Shown here: positions 6,236-12,837 of the stretch, one piece after another | Layout: each line of letters begins with the position of its first letter | How positions within the stretch are numbered: position 1 is the first letter of the stretch | Source of the DNA: JBBRFH01 sp038224615 | Lineage (GTDB): Bacteria; Planctomycetota; Phycisphaerae; Tepidisphaerales; Tepidisphaeraceae | Reading direction: 5' to 3' | Length of the DNA: 22,483 nucleotides | NCBI GenBank assembly: GCA_038224615.1 | Contig: JBBRFH010000013.1 | Span: 1 to 22,483 of the forward strand | Program-made: the position numbers and the translations under genes | The notes under the pieces: model-generated | What the model saw: the letters and a program-made list of their open reading frames with translations, nothing else | The model's database searches: none | What the model was told of the DNA's origin: nothing

Positions 6236-8905
6236 TTACTTCACGTCAACAACTTTGCACGCCGGGAGCGCCTCGAGGAACGCCTGCCCATACCGCTTGG
6301 TGCGAACGCGGCTGTCAAGGATCACCACGATTCCCTTATCCGTCCGACTCCGGATCAATCGGCCAAACCCCTGCTTCAGCTTGATCACCGCTTCCGGCAC
6401 GGACAATTCCATGAAGGGATTGCCGCCGTTTCGCTTGATGGCTTCGAGCTTTGCTTCCACCAGCGGCTCGTCGGGAACGCTGAACGGAAGCTTCACGATA
6501 ATCACGTTCCGCAGCTTCTCGCCTTGCACGTCGATCCCCTGCCAGAACGACGACGTCCCAAACAGAACGGCATTTTTTAAGGCGCGAAATTGGTCCAGCA
6601 ACAATTTTCGCGGCGCTCCCTGGCCTTGCACCAATAGGGGAAGTCCCATCCCTTCGATCCGGTCCTTCAGGAGATTGGCCGCGTCGATGAGCATCTTGTA
6701 CGAAGTGAACAACACGAACGCCCCGCCGTTGGTCTGGTCGAGATAGCGGATGATCTTGTGCGTCGCGGCGCTCAGAAATTTCGGGTCCGATGGATCGGGC
6801 AGATCCCCTTCGATATACAGGATCGCCTGACTCTCATAATCAAACGGCGACCCGAGCAGCAGCGTCCGGCAGTTATCCACACCGAGCCGCCGGCGGATGA
6901 AGTCGAAGGCGGGAGAGGAGGGAGAGGCGATTTTCGTACTGTGGGCATCCTGCCCACAGGCCTTCGTTGCCTGGGGAATGATGATCTCATTCACCACATC
7001 CTCATCCACGCAATGAAACGGCCACTCCTCCAGCTTCGCTTGCTGCGGATTGGCATCGATATACAACACCTGTTGCCGCAATTCTTCCTCATCGCGAATC
7101 AGATGATCAAAGTACTCGCGCGCCCAGACCGTACCCGAGCGGCCCAATCGCTTGTTGATCTCGTTCGCAGTGAAGCTCTTCCACGAATGAATGATCGCAG
7201 GCAGTTCAAAACCGCGCCGCGGACGGAGTGCGACGTGGACGTGGTTCGGCATCACCGCCCATGCCAACAGGTCGTACCGCTCGTCCGCGAAATGTTGGAG
7301 ACTGTCCTGAACGAGTTGGGCATTCGCCGGATCGCGTAACAGGCATGCGCCCCAGCCCGTATCCTCGAAGCGTTCGATCTTTGCTGCCAGTTGCTCGGCC
7401 TCCAGTGCGGTCTGATCCTCGCCCGAGCCGGCGCTCGCCAATTCGTCTCGCCATCGCTGCAGCTGCGCATGCGGAACACTGTCGGCCAGCCTGAAAGTCA
7501 CGTGGTAGACGCCGTTCTGCTTCGTCAGATGCGGGAGATAATTGGATTGGCGGAATCCTTCGGATGCAGAGTGAGCTGTGGGCAGGATGCCCACAGTACG
7601 GGCAGACGCGGTCTTCCTCACATCCCGCGCAGACGTCGCCAGCGTGGCGCTGGTCAGGATCACACTCCGCGTGTTGGCGAACAATTGCTGCCGTAAACCC
7701 ATCGCGACGTCGATCGGGGCGGCGTGGAGGCTGATGCGCTTGGGGGTGCGATGCGTGACATCGAACCAGTACACCGCATCCGGCATCGACTGCGTCATCA
7801 CCGCTTCGATCGTGTCGGCCAGGCCGCTGACGCGGGCGCTGAGGCTGGTCAGCTCGCTGATCTCCTCTTCGCTGGGCAGGCTGGCGATGAGCAGCTTCAG
7901 GTGCTTCACCAGGTCGTTCAGCTTGGGCGTCAGAATGTTGGGCACGACATTGGCCTCATGCACGCGCCCGTTGCCGCGGCCTTTGTTCTCGTGCCACCAG
8001 GCGATGTGATCGAAGAACTCATTGACCGCCGACTCCAGATCGGTCACGCAGCGGATCGCGTCGTTGGCCTTGGCGCCGTGGCTGTTGAGGACGCCCTTGC
8101 CCTTCTTGGTGTCGTAGAGGACGCGAAGCTGATAGCGCACGCCGGCCTCGGTGACCTTGATGCCGAAGTGCTGGCCGGCGACGTCTTCGATGGTGTGGGC
8201 TTCGTCGAAGATCACCGCGTCGTACTTGGGCAGGTAATTCACGCCGGCCATGCGCAGCGCGAGGTCGCTGAAAAACAGCGCGTGGTTGACGATCAACAGT
8301 TGCCCGCTTTGCATGCGTCGCTTGGCGGCCTGCCAGTGGCATGTGCCGTAGAAGCTGCACTTTTTGCCCATGCAGTTGCCCTGCTCGGCGTTGACGCGGT
8401 CCCACACTCGGCCGTCGGGCTGGATGGGCAACGACGACAGCGAGCCTTCGCTGGTCCGCTCGGCCCAGTCGTGGATCTGGTGCAGTGCCTCCAGCTCGAA
8501 CTCGGTGTCGAACATCATGTGCTGCCGCGTCATCGCCTGGTCGAGCCGGCGCTTGCACAGGTAATTGCCGCGCCCCTTCACCAGCACCGCGCTGAACTCA
8601 TCCGGGTAGACGCTCTGCAGCAGCGGGATGTCTTTCTCGACAAGCTGTTCCTGCAGCGCGATCGTGTGCGTCGAAATGACCACGCGCTTCTTGGTGCGCA
8701 GGACAAAGTCGATCGCCGGCACGAGGTAGGCGAACGACTTGCCGACGCCGGTGCCCGCCTCGACGATCAGGTGATGCGGCTCGCTCATCGCCGCTTCGAC
8801 GGCGGCCGCCATATCGAGCTGCTGGGGGCGCGGCTCGTAGCTTGTGCCAAGACGCCGGGCGATGGCGCCGTCTGCACCGAGGATTTTGTCGATGACGCCG
8901 GTCAT
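6236..8905 (-). CDS. dinG: DinG/XPD-type Fe-S DNA helicase with an embedded RAYT domain
   Basis: An 889-residue superfamily 2 ATP-dependent 5'-3' DNA helicase. Walker A EAGTGVGKS is at 49-57, four cysteines that would hold a 4Fe-4S cluster are at 117, 178, 183 and 189, the DEAH box is at 234-237, motif III SATL is at 419-422, and motif VI QGFGRLIRSRTDKG is near 845-858. Residues 436-657 do not belong to a helicase: they are a whole REP-associated tyrosine transposase between REP palindromes (see the mobile element). Paper removal leaves an uninterrupted 667-aa helicase, close to normal DinG length. Whether the fused protein keeps helicase activity is unknown; the insert lies in a variable loop between motif III and the SPFDY segment. 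The start at 8905 (MTGVIDKIL) is chosen by family fit. ATGs at 8986 and 8995 are alternatives, and a GGAGG precedes the former at about 10 bases. DinG unwinds R-loops and damaged forks. Confidence 0.9.
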   Translation of the reverse strand: MTGVIDKILGADGAIARRLGTSYEPRPQQLDMAAAVEAAMSEPHHLIVEAGTGVGKSFAYLVPAIDFVLRTKKRVVISTHTIALQEQLVEKDIPLLQSVYPDEFSAVLVKGRGNYLCKRRLDQAMTRQHMMFDTEFELEALHQIHDWAERTSEGSLSSLPIQPDGRVWDRVNAEQGNCMGKKCSFYGTCHWQAAKRRMQSGQLLIVNHALFFSDLALRMAGVNYLPKYDAVIFDEAHTIEDVAGQHFGIKVTEAGVRYQLRVLYDTKKGKGVLNSHGAKANDAIRCVTDLESAVNEFFDHIAWWHENKGRGNGRVHEANVVPNILTPKLNDLVKHLKLLIASLPSEEEISELTSLSARVSGLADTIEAVMTQSMPDAVYWFDVTHRTPKRISLHAAPIDVAMGLRQQLFANTRSVILTSATLATSARDVRKTASARTVGILPTAHSASEGFRQSNYLPHLTKQNGVYHVTFRLADSVPHAQLQRWRDELASAGSGEDQTALEAEQLAAKIERFEDTGWGACLLRDPANAQLVQDSLQHFADERYDLLAWAVMPNHVHVALRPRRGFELPAIIHSWKSFTANEINKRLGRSGTVWAREYFDHLIRDEEELRQQVLYIDANPQQAKLEEWPFHCVDEDVVNEIIIPQATKACGQDAHSTKIASPSSPAFDFIRRRLGVDNCRTLLLGSPFDYESQAILYIEGDLPDPSDPKFLSAATHKIIRYLDQTNGGAFVLFTSYKMLIDAANLLKDRIEGMGLPLLVQGQGAPRKLLLDQFRALKNAVLFGTSSFWQGIDVQGEKLRNVIIVKLPFSVPDEPLVEAKLEAIKRNGGNPFMELSVPEAVIKLKQGFGRLIRSRTDKGIVVILDSRVRTKRYGQAFLEALPACKVVDVK
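6935..6959 (+). repeat. REP-like terminal palindrome of the RAYT cassette, copy 1
   Basis: CGTAC then CTGTGGGCA-TCC-TGCCCACAG sharing the C at the foot: a 9-bp stem with a 3-base loop and a GTAC head. It is the exact reverse complement of 7576-7600 over 25 bp. In the helicase frame it encodes CGQDAHST. Confidence 0.88.
7576..7600 (-). repeat. REP-like terminal palindrome of the RAYT cassette, copy 2
   Basis: CTGTGGGCA-GGA-TGCCCACAG followed by TACG, the exact inverted partner of 6935-6959. In the helicase frame it encodes RTVGILPTA. The GTAC head points outward from the cassette at both ends. Confidence 0.88.
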
Positions 8906-9060
8906 GGGGTCGGGGGATTCTACAGTGCGCCGATCCGAAGTGGCGCTGCCGTTTTCGTCGCGCAGCACGTGTAGCAACTGATACATTTGATACATCGCCT
9001 CCACCCCAGACCCTTCGCCGTGAGTCGCCAATGCGGTTTTCGGTCGAAAGCGGCGCGCAC

Positions 9061-9093
9061 AGGTGTCACACGGGTGTGCATCAGGTGTCACAT
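9061..9093. promoter_or_regulatory. Three tandem 11-bp units upstream of the helicase gene
   Basis: AGGTGTCACAC, GGGTGTGCATC and AGGTGTCACAT follow one another exactly. Units 1 and 3 are nearly identical and their starts are 22 bp apart, two helical turns, so a regulator could bind one face of the DNA. A further GGGTGTGAAAC occurs near 9168. The site is about 155 bp upstream of the helicase start and in front of the divergent OYE gene. An operator role is inference only. Confidence 0.35.
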
Positions 9094-9265
9094 TGGCTTG
9101 AGTCGAGTCGTGGTAGGTCATTCGCGCTGCGCCTCCCTAAGACCGGGGCTGTTGCGCGAATCGGGTGTGAAACGCGCAACGGGGGCGTGGATCTCAACTA
9201 AATGCTTCTTGAAAAATTCTTTTTTAGGTGGGCGACGCGTTGCGCGAAAGGGGGAGATAGGCAGA

Positions 9266-9351
9266 GAGGCAACGAGGCAGAGAGGCACGGAGGGGAAGGC
9301 CATGCCTGCGCTTTCCCTCATTGCCTCATTGCCTCTCTGCCTCATTGCCTC
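9266..9351. repeat. Snap-back repeat built from GAGGCA/TTGCCTC units
   Basis: GAGGCAACGAGGCAGAGAGG-CA (9266-9287) pairs with 9330-9351 with one mismatch in 22 bp. Inside, GAGGGGAAG opposes CTTTCCCTC, so nearly the whole segment folds on itself around GGCCATGCCT. The right side also contains direct copies of CTCATTGC, continuing to 9359. Translated by chance it reads like CLIASLPHCLIASLP, a repeat I associate with planctomycete intergenic DNA. It ends 35 bp before the OYE start. Confidence 0.75.
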
Positions 9352-9393
9352 ATTGCCTCGACACCGGGCGTGCGGCCCCTCACAATCACGCCG

Positions 9394-10452
9394 ATGTCGC
9401 GCCTGTTCGACCCCCTCACCCTCCGCGGCGTCACGCTGAAGAACCGCATCGGGATGTCGCCGATGTGCATGTTCTCGGCGCGGCGCGGGCACGTGACGGA
9501 CTTCCATCGCGTGCATTACCCGACCCGGGCCTCAGGCGGGTGCGGGCTGGTCATCGTCGAAGCGACCGCGGTCGAACCACGCGGGGTAATTGCGCCGGAC
9601 GACCTGGGCATCTGGTCAGACACTCACATCGACGGCCTGCGCGAAGTGGCGCGACTGATCGCCAGCAACGGCGCAACCCCGGCGATCCAACTCGCGCACG
9701 CCGGACGCAAGGCGGGCAGCTATCCCGTCGATGACGAAGGCAACACCACCATCGACATCGTCGGACCGAGCGCCATCCCCTTCGAGGCCAAGCGGGCGAC
9801 GCCGCGGGCACTCTCCGGCGATGAACTGGTGACGGTGCGCGAGGCGTTCGTGAACGGCGCGCGGCGCGCCGTGGCCGCGGGGTTCCAGATCATCGAACTG
9901 CACATGGCCCACGGCTACCTGCTCAGCTCGTTCCTCTCGCCGATCCCCAATCAGCGCGACGACATTTACGGCGGCGCGATCGACGCACGCATGCGGTTTC
10001 CGCTGGAGGTGATCGACGCAGTGCGGGCGGCGATCCCCGAATCGATGCCGCTGTTCGTCCGCGTCAGCAGTGTCGACCCCGAGCCCGGCGGACAGACGAT
10101 CGACGACACCGTCCACTTCGCCCAGGCCGCCAAGGCGCACGGCGTCGACCTCATCGACTGCTCCGCCGGCGGGCAGACGCCCTCAGGCTGGCTCAAGGCC
10201 CGCCCGGGCTACCAGGCGAAATACGCCGCCCGCATCCGCGCAGCCGCCCGCATCCCAACCGCGGCGGTCGGCGTCATCACCGATGCGCGGCAAGCCGAGC
10301 GCGTCATCGCCGACGGCCTTGCCGACCTGGTCCTGATCGGCCGCGAATTGCTGCGCAACCCCTACTGGGCGATCCACGCCCAACGCGAACTGATGCCGGA
10401 TGGATCGGTCGCGCCGAAGCAGTACGCGGGGGCGTTTCAAATGGGGACGTAA
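9394..10452 (+). CDS. Old Yellow Enzyme-family NADH:flavin oxidoreductase (YqjM/NamA-like)
   Basis: A 352-residue FMN-binding TIM barrel of the class III ene-reductase type, which reduces activated C=C bonds using NAD(P)H. Visible marks are the active-site loop MSPMCMFSA with Cys25 (equivalent to YqjM Cys26), Q99-L-A-H-A-G-R-K, the substrate-anion pair H170 and H173 in HMAHGYLLSSFLSP, the NQRDDIYGG segment, and the phosphate-binding end GVITDARQAE...LIGRELLRNPYW. Where YqjM has Tyr28 this protein has Phe27. The ATG at 9394 begins the conserved MSRLFDPLTLRGVTLKNRI; upstream in-frame codons are only repeat sequence. No operon partner is evident. A physiological substrate cannot be named; detoxification of electrophiles is the usual suggestion for the family. 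Confidence 0.93.
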   Translation: MSRLFDPLTLRGVTLKNRIGMSPMCMFSARRGHVTDFHRVHYPTRASGGCGLVIVEATAVEPRGVIAPDDLGIWSDTHIDGLREVARLIASNGATPAIQLAHAGRKAGSYPVDDEGNTTIDIVGPSAIPFEAKRATPRALSGDELVTVREAFVNGARRAVAAGFQIIELHMAHGYLLSSFLSPIPNQRDDIYGGAIDARMRFPLEVIDAVRAAIPESMPLFVRVSSVDPEPGGQTIDDTVHFAQAAKAHGVDLIDCSAGGQTPSGWLKARPGYQAKYAARIRAAARIPTAAVGVITDARQAERVIADGLADLVLIGRELLRNPYWAIHAQRELMPDGSVAPKQYAGAFQMGT

Positions 10453-10536
10453 GCTGCGTCAACATATCAGGTACAAAAAGCCGATTCTGCTTGAAGTGAA
10501 TGGCGTCGAGTAGTTAGGATTCTGTTCGAGGTAAAT

Positions 10537-11289
10537 ATGGCTCAGGATTCCCGAATCGAATGGACCGATGCGACATGGAATCCTGTTACAGGATGCACAA
10601 AGGTTTCCGCGGGCTGCAAGAACTGCTACGCAGAACGGATGGCCAAGCGGCTCCATGCGATGGGCGTGCATCAGTATCGGAACGATTTCAAATTGACGCT
10701 TCATCCGGAGGTGGTTGAGAAACCACTCCAATGGCGGAAGCCAAAACGAATCTTTGTAAACTCGATGAGCGATCTCTTTCACCCAGAGGTGCCAGGAAGT
10801 TTCATCCGAAGCGTCTTTGACGTGATTGTGCAAGCACATCAACACTCATTTCAGGTCTTGACGAAACGCCCCGAGCGGGCGCTCGCTTTGGCGACCGACT
10901 TACCCTGGCCCGAAAATCTCTGGCTAGGCACGAGTATTGAAAATGCACTCGTCGCGTCGCGCGCTCATCTGCTGGCCCAAATTCCAGCTTACGTCCGCTT
11001 CTTATCTGTAGAACCCCTGCTCGGGCCAATTCCCAGGTTGCCGCTAAATGGAATTGATTGGGTGATTGTCGGAGGTGAGTCTGGGCCGGGATCCCGACCG
11101 ATCGAGGAAACGTGGGTTCTGCAAATCCGCGAGCAGTGTCTCGCTCAGTCAGTTCCTTTCTTCTTCAAACAATGGGGCGGCACAAACAAAAAGCGGACTG
11201 GCAGGCTACTTGACGGTCGCACCTGGGACGCAATGCCGACACCAAACACGGGGAACGAACGTGCTCAAACTACCTACGCCCACCGATGA
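10537..11289 (+). CDS. DUF5131 (phage Gp37/Gp68 family) three-Cys-motif protein
   Basis: A 250-residue member of the Gp37/Gp68 family. The opening IEWTDATWNPVTGC is diagnostic, followed by the Cys motif C20-x6-C27-x2-C30 (CTKVSAGCKNCYAERMAKR), then IFVNSMSDLFHPEVP, VLTKRPERA, WLGTSIEN and the ending SVPFFFKQWGG. The Cys spacing and barrel-like pattern suggest a variant radical-SAM enzyme that carries a 4Fe-4S cluster. This is known for the family only by similarity, and its reaction is, as far as I know, undescribed. GAGG six bases before the ATG supports the start. It overlaps the next gene by 29 bp, its usual partner TcmP. Family members are sporadic and frequent in phages and islands, and the visibly lower GC here fits transfer. 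Confidence 0.88.
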   Translation: MAQDSRIEWTDATWNPVTGCTKVSAGCKNCYAERMAKRLHAMGVHQYRNDFKLTLHPEVVEKPLQWRKPKRIFVNSMSDLFHPEVPGSFIRSVFDVIVQAHQHSFQVLTKRPERALALATDLPWPENLWLGTSIENALVASRAHLLAQIPAYVRFLSVEPLLGPIPRLPLNGIDWVIVGGESGPGSRPIEETWVLQIREQCLAQSVPFFFKQWGGTNKKRTGRLLDGRTWDAMPTPNTGNERAQTTYAHR

Positions 11290-12082
11290 TGGTTTGGTCA
11301 TCCCCGAGGTTGGTTCTTGGTCTGCCGATAAGCACCACTTCCTACTTCGGTATGTAGACGCCTTCACCACGGCGATGCGGAAGAAAGGCTGGAGTGGCCT
11401 TCACTACATTGACCTATTCGCCGGCGCCGGCATCGAGCGAATCAAGGGATCAACCCGGCTTGACTGGGGCTCCCCACTGATCGCCTCGCAAGCACCGTAC
11501 CCGTTCCAACAACTGCATCTTTGCGAACTCGACAAGGTGAAAGCCAACGCGTTGCGGCAGCGCGTCGATCGGTTCCCACAGCCGACTTCACCTCAGATCC
11601 TCAATGAAGATGCAAACCAGTGCGTCAATAAGATCGTCGGCTCGATTCCGCCGCACTCCCTCAGCTTGGCATTTCTGGATCCTTTTGGACTCCACCTTCA
11701 CCTTGACACTATCCGGGCGCTGGCCCAATGTCGTTGCGATCTGATTCTGTTCTTTCCGGATCACCTCGATGCCTTACGCAACTGGAACGAGTACTACTTC
11801 AATCCGCAGGACTCGAATTTGGATTGCGTATTGGGAACCACGCTCTGGCGCGAAAAATTGAGCGAATCCAATAACGATGCCCATGCGCAGATCCTTCGGC
11901 AAATCTATGAGTCGCAATTGCGAACACTCGGCTACGAGCATTTCGACTACGAACGTATCAACCGCGACGATGGCCGCAGCTTGTACTTGCTGGTCTTCTG
12001 CTCCCGTTCGAAGGCGGGCGGGGTGATCTGGCACGGCATCGCGAAGCGGAAACGCGGCGGGCAGGACGATTTCGGTTGGTGA
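11261..12082 (+). CDS. tcmP: Three-Cys-motif partner protein TcmP
   Basis: A 273-residue protein that normally accompanies the DUF5131 three-Cys-motif protein just upstream. It has the N-terminal W20-x3-K24-H-H...YVDAF block, a methyltransferase-like motif I DLFAGAGIER (51-60) followed by GSPLIA, an acidic strand end HLCELD (86-91), and FLDPFGL (138-144), placed like motif IV of a Rossmann methyltransferase. SAM use is thus plausible but not shown by family knowledge I can cite. The GTG at 11261 is chosen because conserved residues begin right after it and GGGGAA lies about five bases upstream. The frame is open further upstream but overlaps the other gene. Together the pair looks like an acquired two-gene module of unknown biochemical role. 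Confidence 0.82.
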   Translation: MLKLPTPTDDGLVIPEVGSWSADKHHFLLRYVDAFTTAMRKKGWSGLHYIDLFAGAGIERIKGSTRLDWGSPLIASQAPYPFQQLHLCELDKVKANALRQRVDRFPQPTSPQILNEDANQCVNKIVGSIPPHSLSLAFLDPFGLHLHLDTIRALAQCRCDLILFFPDHLDALRNWNEYYFNPQDSNLDCVLGTTLWREKLSESNNDAHAQILRQIYESQLRTLGYEHFDYERINRDDGRSLYLLVFCSRSKAGGVIWHGIAKRKRGGQDDFGW

Positions 12083-12148
12083 TGCCCGCGTATTCCATTT
12101 GCATAGCGATTGGCTATCATCCGCGGTTCGACTTTTTGGGAGCAACGT

Positions 12149-12724
12149 ATGCGATCAGTGATTTCAGCGCTCGTGATCAACGAGCCCGGTGTTCTGGCGA
12201 GCGTGGCTGGCATGTTTTCGGCGCGGGGCTTCAACATCGATTCGCTGGTCGTAGGCCGGACCGAGAACCCCGAGCTTTCGCGGCTGACGGTCGTTTGCGA
12301 CGCCGACGAGAACACGCTCGAGCAGGTCCGCAAGCAGCTCGCCAAGCTGGTGCCGGTGGTCAAGGTGCGCGATTTCAAGGACTCGGATTTCGTCGAGCGC
12401 GACCTGGCGCTGATCACGGTCGCCGCCGGGCAGGACAAGCGCTCGGAGGTCATCGAGATGGTGAATCTGTACCGCGCCAAGGTCATCGACGTCGCGCGCG
12501 ATTCGCTGATGATCGAGATCACCGGGCATGAGCAGAAGATCGAATCGTTGATCGAACTGCTGCGTCCCTACGGTATCAAGGAGATGGCGCGGACCGGCGT
12601 GATCGCGATGGCCCGCGGGATGCAGACCGCCAAGGACGAGGCCGCCCAGAAGGCCGCCGAGGCCGGCAAGAAGCGCGTCCGCAGCATGAACGCCCCCGCA
12701 ACCGCAGCCCTGCCGCCGTCGTAG
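12149..12724 (+). CDS. ilvN: Acetolactate synthase, small regulatory subunit
   Basis: A 191-residue regulatory subunit of acetohydroxyacid synthase, the first shared enzyme of valine, leucine and isoleucine synthesis. The ACT domain (about 3-75) has the standard MRSVISALVINEPGVLASVA opening and the FNIDSLVVGRTE segment. The C-terminal domain includes VARDSLMIEITG and ends in RTGVIAMARG. Valine binding at the ACT dimer interface gives feedback inhibition. GGGAG six bases before the ATG at 12149 decides the start. A 30-residue Ala/Lys-rich tail (KDEAAQKAAEAGKKRVRS) exceeds the usual end. The large subunit ilvB, commonly adjacent, is not here: the upstream neighbour is the TcmP module. The symbol could equally be ilvH. 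Confidence 0.94.
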   Translation: MRSVISALVINEPGVLASVAGMFSARGFNIDSLVVGRTENPELSRLTVVCDADENTLEQVRKQLAKLVPVVKVRDFKDSDFVERDLALITVAAGQDKRSEVIEMVNLYRAKVIDVARDSLMIEITGHEQKIESLIELLRPYGIKEMARTGVIAMARGMQTAKDEAAQKAAEAGKKRVRSMNAPATAALPPS

Positions 12725-12781
12725 GCGCGGCGTGAGCTCGCGCTCGATCGAAATGTCCAGTGGCGAGTGGCAAATGCCGTT

Positions 12782-12837
12782 CGTAGCGTGGGCATCGCCC
12801 ACCATTGCGGACAGTGGCGGGCGATGCCCACACTACG
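12782..12837. repeat. Pair of GTAG-headed REP-like palindromes
   Basis: Left unit 12782-12807 begins CGTAGCGTGGGCATCGCCCA, and right unit 12812-12837 is its inverted copy with 3 mismatches in 26. Each has an internal GTGGGC/GCCCAC hairpin and an outer GTAG (right unit read on the minus strand). GTAG at the foot of the hairpin is the head sequence recognised by well-studied RAYT enzymes. The right unit supplies the stop codon of the minus-strand RTX-like ORF. Confidence 0.75.

Larger units (their letters stand above)
6935..7600 (-). mobile_element. RAYT cassette inserted in frame in the helicase gene
   Basis: A 666-bp unit bounded by perfect 25-bp inverted repeats (6935-6959 and 7576-7600). 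Each repeat is itself a hairpin with arms CTGTGGGCA and TGCCCACAG around a 3-base centre, and an outer GTAC. The interior codes for a single-domain Y1 transposase of the IS200/RAYT type: VYHVTFRLADS, the HUH motif H-V-H within AVMPNHVHVALRP (fusion residues 555-557) and the catalytic Tyr615 in LYIDANP. No ATG precedes this domain inside the cassette, so it seems to be translated only as part of the helicase. 666 is divisible by three and no stop interrupts either junction. No target duplication is visible, as expected for single-strand Y1 transposition. RAYTs process REP hairpins at GTAG-like heads. Confidence 0.88.
8906..9393. other. Intergenic region between the helicase and the OYE gene
   Basis: A 488-bp non-coding stretch between divergent genes. 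It holds an alternative short N-terminal extension of the helicase (to 8986 or 8995), the 11-bp tandem motif at 9061-9093, an unremarkable segment with the AT-rich patch TTGAAAAATTCTTTTTTAGG near 9208, and the snap-back repeat at 9266-9351. Apparent open frames through it are repeat-derived. No sigma-70 promoter is clear enough to mark. Confidence 0.6.

Noticed and set aside
5502..6746. A 414-codon plus-strand open frame with a long poly-Ser run
   Set aside because: It is the antisense of the Asp/Glu-rich gene and of the helicase 3' end; the Ser codons are the reverse complement of GAY/GAR codons, and no ribosome site or family is visible.
6935..7600. Intein inside the helicase
   Set aside because: No splicing-domain blocks (N-terminal Cys/Ser, TxxH, C-terminal HN) are present; the domain has Y1 transposase motifs and REP ends instead.
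7724..8974. A 416-codon plus-strand frame opposite the helicase
   Set aside because: Composition is typical of an antisense shadow in high-GC DNA, while the minus strand carries all helicase motifs in order.
8906..9121. N-terminal extension of the helicase to 9121 with a CDTC motif
   Set aside because: The extra 72 residues resemble no DinG N-terminus, and the CDTC reading comes from the 11-bp tandem DNA motif.
9266..9362. CRISPR array
   Set aside because: The short CTCATTGC repeats are contiguous, with no uniform spacers and no cas genes.
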